DNA of 64,000 nt from Thinopyrum elongatum (lineage: Eukaryota > Streptophyta > Magnoliopsida > Poales > Poaceae), in the NCBI GenBank assembly GCA_011799875.1, contig CM022298.1, positions 263,245,757 to 263,309,756 on the forward strand, read 5' to 3'. Below, piece by piece: positions 44,101 through 54,406 of the stretch. Position 1 is the first letter of the stretch. Each line of letters opens with the position of its first letter. The notes beneath the pieces were generated by a model. That model was not told the DNA's origin. It searched no databases and saw only the letters and a list, made by a program, of their open reading frames with translations. Made by a program: the position numbers and the translations under genes.

Positions 44101-46790
44101 AACACGGGAAAGGGTTAGAACACGAACACACTTGCATGTGGACCAAAATATATGTATGAAAACGGTGGTTTGATGTTCGAATACCCAATGCACAACTTTT
44201 ATGTCGCACCTGCGCACAAAGCGCACAGTATTGCTAGTCAGCCACCCCCTACGAACCCCATTTCATGTCGGCGGTAAGGGAAACCTAGCTACGAATGCAT
44301 GCCCCCAGGTAGTTCGGTTTGAAATCTCACCCTACCATAACACAAAACCTATAGGAGTCCATCATATATATGGTCAAACTTCCCCTTTCGCTTCCGGACA
44401 AAGGTGGACCATGTGACGACCCACAAATGTGTGTTTGTGGCGGGAGATGGATGAGACCACATATGAACCACCTGCGGGTGGCCCTATACTTTATGTATGA
44501 AATGGGTGTGGTGTGATATTAAACTACCATTCACAACTTTGATGTGGCATGTGTGCCTCGCAAAATAGTCGGACTTCCCTGACCCCACGGAGGTTGCGGG
44601 TAGTGCAAAGTAGCAACCCCCCCCCCCCCCCCACACACACACACACGTGTCGGGGGGAGGGCATCTCACCAAGACGTACTGTAACACGGACCAAACAGAG
44701 TCCAACTTGATCGTATAACCTCTCTCACTCGTTGTTGGTCAAAGCGATGGACGTCCACACGGCCCCGCAAAATGGGCTAGCTTGTCGCCGATAAACTCGC
44801 GAGGGAGTACTGTCTGAGGACAAAACCCACTCCGTGCATGTGGCCCAATTATGTATATGGAAGTGGTGTGTGTGGTGTTTGAATACGCAATGCGCAAATT
44901 TGATGTGGCACCATGCTTTGGAACCGTAAAATCCCCACACTGATCGAGGGTTCACGATGCGTAGCATGCATGCGCTCAAACTTAATTAGGCCTAGAATGA
45001 TCGACCTACTATCCGGTAACACGAACCAAAGAAGAAGAATCCACCATGGTAACCTTTCTCGTCGTCGGTCGAAATGATGGACGTCCATGCGGGCCCACGA
45101 ATATATATATAGGCTTACCGCCCATAACCAAGCAAGTGAGAGTGTCCAAAGACAACCATTGCATGCATGTGTCCCAAACATATTTATGGAGGTGCATGAT
45201 GCATGCATATGTGTTGAATACCAAATGCACAACATTGATGTGGTGCATGCATTCAAAATTGCACAGGTCCTCACACAGAACAAGAGGTTCATCACGTGTC
45301 ATGTGCTCGCTCCACCCCCCCCCCCTTCGATCCAGCGGGATGGATTCATGTGTACACATGCGCTATTATATATGTAATCTCACATCTTGACCTATATCGC
45401 GAGATAAAAAAATTAATCCCCTCCTAAGTCAAAATAACTAACCTCTCTCATTGTCGGTGAAAGTGATGGACCAAGCGGGCCGACAGATGGAAGCATCGCC
45501 GATAACCACGTGGGTGAGTGCCACAGGACAACCACCATCGCTTGCATGTGTGCCAATACATATATATGGAGAGGTGTGTGGTTGTGATGTTTTGAATACC
45601 TAATGCACAACCTTTGATGTGGCATTTGCCTCAAAAACCGCAAAGTCCCCACACAGAGTGAGGTTCATGCGTGACACCTAGTATATGTTGGTCCCATCCC
45701 CACTTTGACACGTACTATATATATACTCCTACCCTAACACAGCCCCAAAAGAATTAATCCTCCTTGTTCGTCAAATGTGCCTCTCTCTTTTTGGGTCAAA
45801 GTGATGGAGGATGACCTCACGGGCCCACAGATGGAAGCGCCGCACGCGAGTGAGTTCCTATAGGGCAACCACCGCCTGCATGGTATTGCGTGATGTTTGA
45901 ATACCAATGCACAACTTTGATGTGGCACCTGCCTCAGGAACCGAAAAGTCCCCACATGGACCGAGGTTATGACACACACACACACACACATATATATAGA
46001 GAGAGAGAGAGTAGACATGTTGCCCCCTCTTTGACATGTACTACATACTCCTACCGTGCATATACGTAACACAAACAAAAAAAGAACCATCCTTGTTGGT
46101 CAAATTAACCTCTCTCTTGTTGTACATTCAATTGGTCAACGAAGACCTCACGGGCCCACAGAGAGTCACACGCGAGCGAGTGTCATAGGACAACCACCGC
46201 ATGCATGTTGTCGTGTGTTGTGTGATGTTTGAATACCCAATGCACAACTTTGACGTGGCACATGCTTCGCAAACCGGAAAGGCATGCACTACACAGAGGT
46301 TCACGATGCGTAGCCCACTCACTTCGAGCCGGTGGGAGGGACTCATGTGTACGCACGTGCCCGAACTTTGATATGGAATCTCACCATGATCGACATAACA
46401 CACATGCCAAAGATGCCACCTTCGGTCCGATGCCTCTTGTTGTCGGTGGAAACTGAAAACCTTTGCGGGCTAACGAATGGGCACATCGCTGTTAACTGCA
46501 TGAGGGAGTGTCCGAGAGCACCACCAATGCATGCATGTGGCCCGAACAAGTATGTATGAAAGGGTTGTGTACTGCTTTAAATAACCAATTCAGGACTTTG
46601 GTGTGGCATATATACATGACTCACAAAATGATCAATAATCCCAGGAGGCTCGTGACTAGTAGTGTACTGATGGACCCCCCCCCCCCCCCACACACACACA
46701 CAGAGACACACATCCCACACCACCACCTCCACTCTGAGGACACATGTCAAACTTTTTCTGCAGTGAACATACGACAAAACGAGTGTCATG
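44101..46790. repeat. Degenerate tandem array, about 300-376 bp units, outer CACTA
   Basis: The core AATGCACAACTTTGATGTGG and variants recur near 44188, 44528, 44888, 45224, 45600, 45903, 46238 and 46585 (eight units, spacing 303-376 bp). Each unit has GTGGCCC(A)AACATAT-like, TGTGGGCCC-like and AACCTCTCTC(A/G)TTGTTGGTC-like blocks in the same order. C/CA runs occur at 44618-44647 and 46675-46702. Open frames here are by-products and none is conserved between units. Confidence 0.78.
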
Positions 46791-47598
46791 TTAAAGTTTG
46801 AAAAAAAACAGAGATCGTTCGACCTGTTTTATACATTGATTGATTTCCTAGGGATTTAATGTGCAAAAATCAAATTTGAGCTATATGTGCACCAAAATGG
46901 ATTGCAAAATCATATCTGTGTCCCTGGGTGCATGTTTCCTCGTGAAAGAAATTTCAAAACATTAAGAATGTTGATTTTTAAAATTCGGTAAATCCAAAAC
47001 TTAGTTGAAATTCATGAAACTTATCGTGGTGTCATATATGGACACCAGTAGACTGTGATATTGTTTTTTTTCGTCAAATTTGAGACAAGTTTTGATATAA
47101 TCTACTTACAAGCGGGAGATTGTTAATAACTGGCAACCAATATCTCATAAGGAATATTTATTTGGACCGTGTGCTTTAGACCGTGCCATGCTTTGGTTAG
47201 GCAGTAAAGCGGCAGAATGAATCATCAAAAAACAGAAGAAAAAAAAATACGTGCCGTCACGCGCCCCGTGTGACATGCGAGCAGGCGTAAGTTAACGGGA
47301 CGCATGCGAGCAGTCCGCCGCGCAGGCAGCCCGGGAGGCATGCGTGCAGGTGTGTGAATTAACGGGAGGCGTTTTCGCTGCGCACTGTCATCAGGAGGCG
47401 TGCGAGTAGCTGTGTGAAATGATGGTATATGAATGCCAGAAGTCCGCCGCGCAGGCTCACCGGGAGGCGAGACAGCCTTTGATCACCGCCCGCCTCGCTC
47501 CCACTGGTCCGTATTAATGGCGCGCCCGAGCCACCGGCCATAATAGGAGGCCGCACCCCTGGTCCACAGTGGTCACCAATGTCTGGACTCTGGAGTGT
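46791..47598 (+). other. Spacer and likely promoter of the MRMPPKR gene, outer CACTA
   Basis: Homologous, inverted, to 30813-31780. The AT-rich part is followed by GGACCGTGTGCTTTAGACCG at 47164 (same motif family as the dyads) and a GC-rich part with repeated AGTCCGCCGCGCAGGC (about 47316 and 47440) and CGGGAGGC. Confidence 0.55.
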
Positions 47599-47823
47599 AT
47601 GAGGATGCCGCCAAAGCGCACCATCAGAGGGAGTGGCGACGCCGGGGCTGGTGAAGCACCCACACAATGCGTGAAGCTGGGCACAGAGGTTGCCGTCGCC
47701 GCCGATGAGGTCTTGCGCAGGCAGCAGCATGACCTTGACTTCGTCGGTGCCATCGTGCCCCCCCAGCTGGAGCCGGAGGTCAACAGCAACTCCGGCAACG
47801 ACTACGACTCCAACGGAAAACCG
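47599..47823 (+). CDS. Exon 1 of MRMPPKR gene, outer CACTA
   Basis: ATG at 47599 opens MRMPPKRTIRGSGDAGAGEA; about 75 codons follow, ending ...NSNSGNDYDSNGKP before a donor CCG|GTTAGTC at 47823. The inner copy shares start, length and donor. No exon 2 of the zf-XS kind was found downstream; the next coding block is F-box. The exon could therefore now be spliced to the F-box gene, giving a chimera, but this is not shown. Function unknown. Confidence 0.55.
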
Positions 47824-48210
47824 GTTAGTCATCTATATACCCATTTGTGCGGCAAATATATCATGTGTTTTCTCTAGTTACTCCCCCCTCTCTAATTTTT
47901 TTGGAATACAAATCGTATGGTTATGTTCTCTCAGTCCATAAAATCAGAGTAATTAAAATCTGTTAGATGCATGTAGTGTATTGATTGTTTGAATGGTATC
48001 CGTATAGGGTTAGTGATTAATTGTTTGTTCTCTACAAATGATTTTTGCTAATAATCCGACTAGGGTTAGTGTATGTGCTAATAATTCATGGCCAGATCTT
48101 GAGAATTGATTTTGAATGTCCTACATATATGTTTGTGCCTTTTTTTCTTCCAGATCTTGAGAATTGATTTTGAATGTCCTACATGTATGTTTCTGCCATT
48201 TTTTTCTTTC
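47824..48210 (+). other. Intron-like spacer ending in a tandemly duplicated acceptor region
   Basis: AT-rich. From 48094 a 58-bp unit (AGATCTTGAGAATTGATTTT...) is repeated at 48152. The duplicated text includes a pyrimidine tract and CAG (TTTTTTTCTTCCAG), and a third, partial copy ends TTTTTTTCTTTCAG at 48211. Confidence 0.65.
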
Positions 48211-49939
48211 AGATTGGTGTGTACACAGATGAGGCTCCGGCCAGCGCCGCCGCCGGATGTAGATCTTGGACCCAGCAGCGCGGCCAGAAGCGACCACGCC
48301 CCCTGGACCTGAGGAACCAGTAGAATCTCCGGCGGACCGCATCAGCGATCTCCCGGACGCCATCCTTGGGGAGATCATCTCGCTTCTCCCCACCAAGGAT
48401 GGCTGCCACACACAAGTCCTCGCATCTCGGTGGCGCACTCAGTGGCGCGCCGCACCTCTTAATCTCGACTGTCATTAGGTATCTATCGATGATGATTTTG
48501 AACTCCTTGGAGCCATCATCTCCTCCCACCAGGGCTCCGTTCAACGCATCTGCATCCCAGCATGCTACCTGCTGGACATACCCTGCACGGTGGCCGCCTG
48601 GCTGACATTCGGTCAATTCGATAAACTCCAGCAACTTGAGTTCTACCATTACTACAGCGATGGGTTACCACCCAGTGCTGCATCTGTGCCCTCACCACCG
48701 TTGCCCATCTCATGGTTTTCCTCCTCTCTCCACACCGCCACCTTGACCCGGTGCCATCTAGCAGACAATCTGGTAGAAATGCTTCAACTCCCACTGCTGA
48801 AAAAACTTGCGCTTGTGTTGGTTGATCTGTCGGTGGCCTCACTGCACAGCATCATCCACTCCAGCTACCCTGCACTGCAGCGTTTGGTGCTTGTTTTTGG
48901 AATAGGAATCCATATCCCTTGTCTCAAAATAAAGTCGCCTCACCTTGTAAGCATTGGAATTCGTTTTGAAGGACAGGAGCTCATCATCGAAGATGCCCCT
49001 TCACTTCAAAGGATGCTCCTTGACTGTTGTTATAAACCTTCGCAAATAACTGTGGTCTCTGCGCCTAAACTGGAGACCTTGGGTGCAATTCGTGATCCGT
49101 TTAAATGGTTCGAGATGGTGTTTGCCTCCACACCTATTGAGGTACTCTATATTATTCACGTACACTATTGTAATTTGCATTTTTCATTTGTGTGCATAAG
49201 TTAAGTATCATCTTGGCGTACACTTTCAGTGCTAATATTATGTTCTATGCTCAATGAAGAGCTTGTCCATCCTATCAGTGGTGGTGGATTCTCTCAAGAC
49301 CTTATATATCAGTATGTGGTGGTTTGATCTCATAATCATTATTGCCTTGCTGCAATGCTTTCCATGTCTGGAGATTTGTATATTTTTTTGCGGGGGGGGG
49401 GGGGAGAATTTGTATATAAATGTGATGATTTGAGGCACATTGAAAGCCCATATATAATGTATTATAATTAATCGTTCAGCTATCACTCTTTCAACATAAT
49501 ATTTTTTAGAAATTAACTATTTTCAATCTTCATCTCTATTTATGCAGTAACACATGGAGAAAAAGGTATAACCAATCCATGGTTCAAGAAGCACCGGGAT
49601 TTTCTCAGATCTCATGACATTCGTTTGAAGACAGTAACGCTGGAAGGATATGCATCCAACAATGCAAACACTAGCTTTGTCACATTCTTCATGTTGAATG
49701 CGAGGGCACTATTGTTCGTGAGGATTAAATTTTTTGACAAGAAATTTCTCACGGCTGCAAGTGTTGAACAACATAAAAAGAAGTTTCAGGTGGACCTAAG
49801 GGCTTCTAATCGTGCTCGGCTTCTATTTACAACAGCTTGTCATCATCATGGACCAATAGAATTTTTGTACTGGGATCTTGATTTTAGGGATCAGACCGAT
49901 CCATTTGATTGTGACTGCCGAAAACTTTGGTTGAGTTAG
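48211..49939 (+). pseudogene. F-box/LRR/FBD gene, captured, outer CACTA
   Basis: The F-box is at about 48326-48470 ([20 protein letters not shown], then [20 protein letters not shown]). A TAG at 48476-48478 interrupts it, after which the same frame continues (VSIDDDFELLGAIISSHQGS, FGQFDKLQQLEFYHYYSDGL, LLKKLALVLVDLSVASLHSI, IEDAPSLQRMLLDCCYKPSQ) to about 49141, where a GTACTC donor is possible. A middle exon (about 49259-49375) encodes SVVVDSLKTLYISMWWFDLI and QCFPCLEI. A last exon (about 49555-49939) encodes an FBD-like end (HDIRLKTVTLEGYASNNANT, FVTFFMLNARALLFVRIKFF). The single stop is the only break in the main exon. Such proteins act as substrate receptors of SCF ubiquitin ligases. The inner CACTA carries a different member of the family at the same site. 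Confidence 0.78.
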
Positions 49940-50799
49940 ATGTCATTGTCATGTTCAATTTGGATTTTGTCTAAACCTGATGAGCAATTAATCCTCATGC
50001 TTTTGTACTATTTGTAAGCTGGAGTTAGATATTGCTGCCCTTTTCAACTCGGCTTTGACCCATATTTTCTTTCATACTGGGCCAATGGCTTGCCATTTCT
50101 TTAATTTAGAGATAAATATTTTAAGCATTCACAACATAGGGAAAGAACATCACTCTCGCGGGATCCTTGAGATCTTTGTTCATTACAGAACCCGCAAACT
50201 TATTTTCAACTAGCACACCAAATGGGCTGTAATTCTTAATAAGAAAAGTTGCATGGTAGTGACAGATTTGGATTTGTCATTTAGGACCCACGAGGAAAAA
50301 GCCTATCTAGGGCGGCGCCGACTCGACGGTAAACATTGAGAAACCTGGTTTTAAAATTATTGTAAATCCAAAACTTGCCTCAAAATCATGAAACTTGGCA
50401 TGGTCTTATGACATGGCACCAGCATGCTGTGGTAAAAAATTAGTACAATTTGGGACAAGTTTTGGTATAAACTTCTTACAAACCGAAGCTTCTCTCAAAA
50501 AGGCTCATGGTTCCGAGAGGGAACTTGTCACCTATGTGTGCGGAACGACATACGCTGTCCCATCCCGCCTTGATTTATTTTACAGAGGCAACATGCAAAC
50601 TATAGGAGTGTCGTCCTAAAATATGAAATTATTCAGGGTTCGTTTTGCCTTTTTATACATTATTTGAGTTTTCTAGGCATTTTGGAACATACTTTGGTGT
50701 GTGCAAAGGTCATGTGTGTACTAGCCACCTATGTAATTGGATGTTCAATCTGTTTATGGAATCAAGTCCTTATAAGTTATAAGTACATATGCTGTTGTT
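49940..50799. other. 3' region after F-box gene, outer CACTA
   Basis: AT-rich sequence with no supported gene. Part of it (50340-50480, AAATCCAAAACTTG, CAATTTGGGACAAGTTTTGG) resembles the spacer at 46980-47110, so it holds a diverged duplicate of that spacer. Confidence 0.5.
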
Positions 50800-51404
50800 C
50801 TGTGTGCAATGACATCGCACACCGACCATACTAGGGAACCCGTCGGTGATGATTTCATCAATCGCTCACAATTATATACCAGCAAGCGTTTGCCCACAAC
50901 ACACACGGCTTATTAGCAGCAATCATCTGTATTATTATCGGTCTTCGCACACATTTCTGATTACAGACCTGTTTGCCACGTATCACACACATCTTGTTAA
51001 ATTGAACCATTTCTGTTCTCTTGGCTCAAAGCAAACAGTTCATCCGAGTGAACCGTATGCCGTATATCGCACACACCTTGATATGGCTGACCGTTTCTTT
51101 TGTGTTGCCTAATCACAAATAGTTCATCTGAGTGAACTGTATGCCGTATATCGCACATGCCTTCATCTGGCTGCCCGTTTTTGTTGTTCTGCCTCATCGC
51201 AAACAGTTCATTGAACTAAACCGTATGCCTAGCATCGCACATGCAACTAAAATCTGAACCGTCTTTGATGTATCCACTATCGCAAATGTTATGCACCTTT
51301 TTTGACGGGTTTTTTACATCACCGTTTGCGATTAATGCATCGCACACAGTTTCGTCGAAGGGTCTCTAATTGTAGTGTCGCGTTAGCAGCATCCTGCAGT
51401 AGTG
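50800..51404 (+). repeat. Outer CACTA terminal/subterminal region, end 2
   Basis: Inverted counterpart of 10373-10990. Three tandem-like units with CAGTTCATC(C/T)GAGTGAAC(C/T)G and CCGTATATCGCACA lie at 51020-51230. The terminal CCTGCAGTAGTG ends at 51404, followed by TSD ATT. Confidence 0.82.
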
Positions 51405-51407
51405 ATT

Positions 51408-53621
51408 CATGAAACACACTCGCATATTAGCTACATCCAATGCTCAAGTACAATCATAGTGCCCCTTAGTTGGTTCTTTATAAGAGAAGATGGAGACTCA
51501 AATAAAAATAAAATTGCATAAAGTAAATAGATAGGCCCTTCGCAGAGGGAAGTCGGGATTTGTAGAGGTGACAAAGCTCAAAGCTTAAATTAAGAGATAA
51601 TTTTTTTAAAGGCATACTTTTCCCGTCAACGAAAACGACCGAGTAATTCCCAACACTTTCCATGCTAGACATATCAAAGGTGGTTCCCAAATAGAAAATA
51701 ATGTTTATTCCTTTTTCCACCATTCTTTCACATTCCACGGCTAGCCGTATCCACGGGTACCGTCCATACCAACACTTTCAAAGGTATTTATTATTTGACA
51801 ACATAAAGTAAATTTCTTTTCCATTTCGGGACAGGGCATCCCTATTACCACCGCACTCTTGTGCAATGACAAGTGAATAAACACTCATCTTGAGAATAAC
51901 ACATCTAGCATGGAAAATATTGGCCACCCCCTGCCACTTCATGAGCAGTACGGGCGCACAAAAAGAAAATTTATTTTGAAAATTAGAGATGCACATATAA
52001 ATTTTCTTAGAACGGCATGGAAATATCGCATATGGGTAGGTATGGTGGACTCATATGGCAAAACTGGGTTTAAAGAATTTGGATACACAAGTAGTTTTTC
52101 TACTTAGTACAAGTGGAGGCTAGCAAAAAGATTGAGAAGCAACCAACCAAGAAATGAAAAATCACATAAGCAAGCATTAAGCATAACTAGCACCGAATAA
52201 TGCACCACAAGTATGATATAATTTCATTGCATAACTATTGACTTTCGTACTTTCATAGGGAATCACAAACCTTAACACCAATATTCTTACTAAAGCATAA
52301 TCACTCACCAACATGATTCACATATCACTATCATCATATCTCAAAACTATTACAAAGAATCAAGTTTATTTTGTCCAATGATCTTCATGAAAGTTTTTAT
52401 TATATCCCTCTTGAATATCTATCACTTTGGGACTAGTTTCATATATTTCAATTGCTTTTGACAAGCTCAAATAAATCTAAGTGAAGAACATGAGCATAAA
52501 ATTTTTCGTCTCTCAAATAATATAAGTGAAGCATGAGAGAATTTCTTCAAAAATTTACTAATTCTCAAATTAATATATGTGAAGTATGAGAGCATTTCTT
52601 TGAAAATATTAAAGCACACCGTGCTAAAAAAGATATAAGTGAAGCACTAGAGCAATTCCATATCTCAAAAAATTTAAGTTAAGCATAAAGAGCAATTCTA
52701 ACAAATCTTAGCATAATTTTGGCTCTCTCAAATAGGTGTGTTCAGCAAGGATACTTGTGACAAAATACAAAGCAAAACAAGCAAAGACTCATATAATACA
52801 AGATGCTCCAAGCAAAACTCATGATATGTGACAAATAAAAATATAGCTCCAAGTAAAATACCGATGGTCGTTAGAAGAAAGAGGGGATGACGGCCGGGGC
52901 ATCCCCAAGCTTAGTTGCTTGGTTCTCCTTGAATATTAACTTGGGGTGCCATGGGGCATCCCCAAGCTTAGGCTCTTTTCACTCCTTATTCCTTCATCCA
53001 TCGCGATCTCACCCAAAACATGAAAACTTCAATCACACGAAACATAACAAAACCTTCATGAGATCCGTTAGTATAAGAAAACCAATCTTTACTTTAAGTA
53101 CTGTTACAAACCCATTTTGTTATTGCATTATATCTACTGTATTCTAACTTTGCCATGGCTTATACCCCCCGATACAATCAATAGATTCATCAAAATAAGC
53201 ACACAATGCAAAGAAAACAGAATCTGTCAAAAACAGAATAGTATGTAAAGATGAGAATTGTTCTCATACTTGTTTAACTCCAAACTTTCAGAAAAATTAG
53301 GAAAACAGAGGCAATTTGTATATCAATCTTGTGTAAAAAAATCAGAATTGTTCATCACTTCTGTGAATTAAACAATTCTGTTACTGGACGCAAAAGTTTT
53401 TGTTTTTCAACAGGATCAAATCAACTATCACCAAAGCTATCCCAAAGGCTTTACTTGGAACAAACTCTAATTAAAACAAAAAAAAACACAATCATAACAG
53501 AGACATAATTGTGCAAACACTCATGAACAGAAAGAAAAAGGCAAAAATAAATTTTACTCATTGGGTTGCCTTCCCACAAGCGCTATCGTTTTATGCCCCT
53601 AGCTAGGCATAATGCATAGAT
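51408..53621 (-). other. Non-coding interior of the split Gypsy element
   Basis: About 2.2 kb between the outer CACTA and the gag-like pseudogene. It is AT-rich, with repeated phrases such as GGCATCCCCAAGCTTAG (52898 and 52955) that also resemble the polypurine region at 8465, and GAAGCA(T/C)(G/T)AGAGCA near 52580-52700. No protease, RT or integrase was found, so the element is non-autonomous. Confidence 0.65.
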
Positions 53622-54183
53622 TCAAGTATTGTCATCTGTAGTTTTTGCAACTTTTGTAAGGGCCTTTTCAAACCCGGGAGGCTCTTTACGCTTCCCAAGA
53701 TTTTTTGGTAAAGAGTCCATCTTGAGATCTAAAATATTCAAATGCTTATTGCAAAGAGTAATCAAAGTATTCATATGATTGAGGTTCCCACTGATATGTT
53801 TAAGAGGTTCGTTATATTTTTGCAACTCAACCAAATGTTTATGTAAATCACTTAACTTATCTAAAATTTGAGCCCTTCTTGAGTAAAATAATCCCCTTTT
53901 TGGTTGGTGGAATTCCCAAAATTCCCTGTAGGACCTCATAAGCGGTATTAGCATCAAGTTCAATAAAGTTCCCTTTAGCGGCAAAATCCAAAAGTTGTCT
54001 ATGATGCAAAGCTAATCCTATATAATTTTTTTGAAGCAAAATCTTTGCATCCCCTTTTTGATTGCAAATGTGATAAGATTCCATTAGCCTATACCAAGCA
54101 TCTTTCAGATTTTCTCCTTGTTTCTGCTTCAAGTGTAAAACTTCAAAATCTGGTGACAAAGGAGGAGTAGTCATGCTAGCCAT
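53622..54183 (-). pseudogene. gag: Gypsy gag-like protein, frameshifted
   Basis: On the minus strand ATG at 54183 opens MASMTTPPLSPDFEVLHLKQ, followed by KQGENLKDAWYRLMESYHIC, a gag-like segment seen in grass Gypsy elements. The frame shifts at about 53870-53985 and continues as SDLHKHLVELQKYNEPLKHI, ending in a Lys-rich tail and TGA/TAA-type stop at 53622. No zinc knuckle is visible. It lies 3' of the primer-binding site as gag should. Autonomous relatives must supply the enzymes. Confidence 0.7.
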
Positions 54184-54376
54184 AGTGACAAAGTAGGCAA
54201 GCAAGATCACACGCAGAAAGATAGATATGACGAGAAAACGGTGGAAAAAAAGAGGGCGAATAAAATGGCGAATTTTTGTGAAGTGGGGGAGATGAAAATG
54301 AGAGGCAAATGGCAAATATTGTAAATTGCAAGGAGATGAGATTTGTGATTGGGAACCTGATAGATGTTGATGATGT

Positions 54377-54395
54377 CTCCCCGGCAACGGCACCA
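54377..54395 (-). other. Primer-binding site, tRNA-Asp type
   Basis: On the minus strand TGGTGCCGTTGCCGGGGAG follows the 5' LTR after 11 bases. The common plant Gypsy site for tRNA-Asp reads TGGCGCCGTTGCCGGGGA, so this differs at one position. Confidence 0.82.
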
Positions 54396-54406
54396 GAAAT
54401 TCCTTT

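Larger units (their letters stand above)
8732..51404 (+). mobile_element. Outer CACTA (En/Spm) transposon, gene-carrying, split by an inverted copy of its own family
   Basis: The left end reads CACTGGTACAG and the right end, reverse-complemented, reads CACTACTGCAGG. The three-base duplications ATT (8729-8731) and ATT (51405-51407) match, as expected for CACTA elements. Its own sequence is 8732-10372 plus 41985-51404, about 11.1 kb. Both ends carry subterminal repeats with CGCACAC / AACCGTGTG motifs. Gene blocks point outward: B3 and AP2/ERF-like (minus) towards the left end, MRMPPKR and F-box (plus) towards the right end. No TNPD-like transposase was recognised, so it probably depended on an autonomous relative. 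Confidence 0.85.

Noticed and set aside
44101..46790. Many frames of 70-150 codons in the central arrays
   Set aside because: Frames are not shared between repeat units and contain no known motif.
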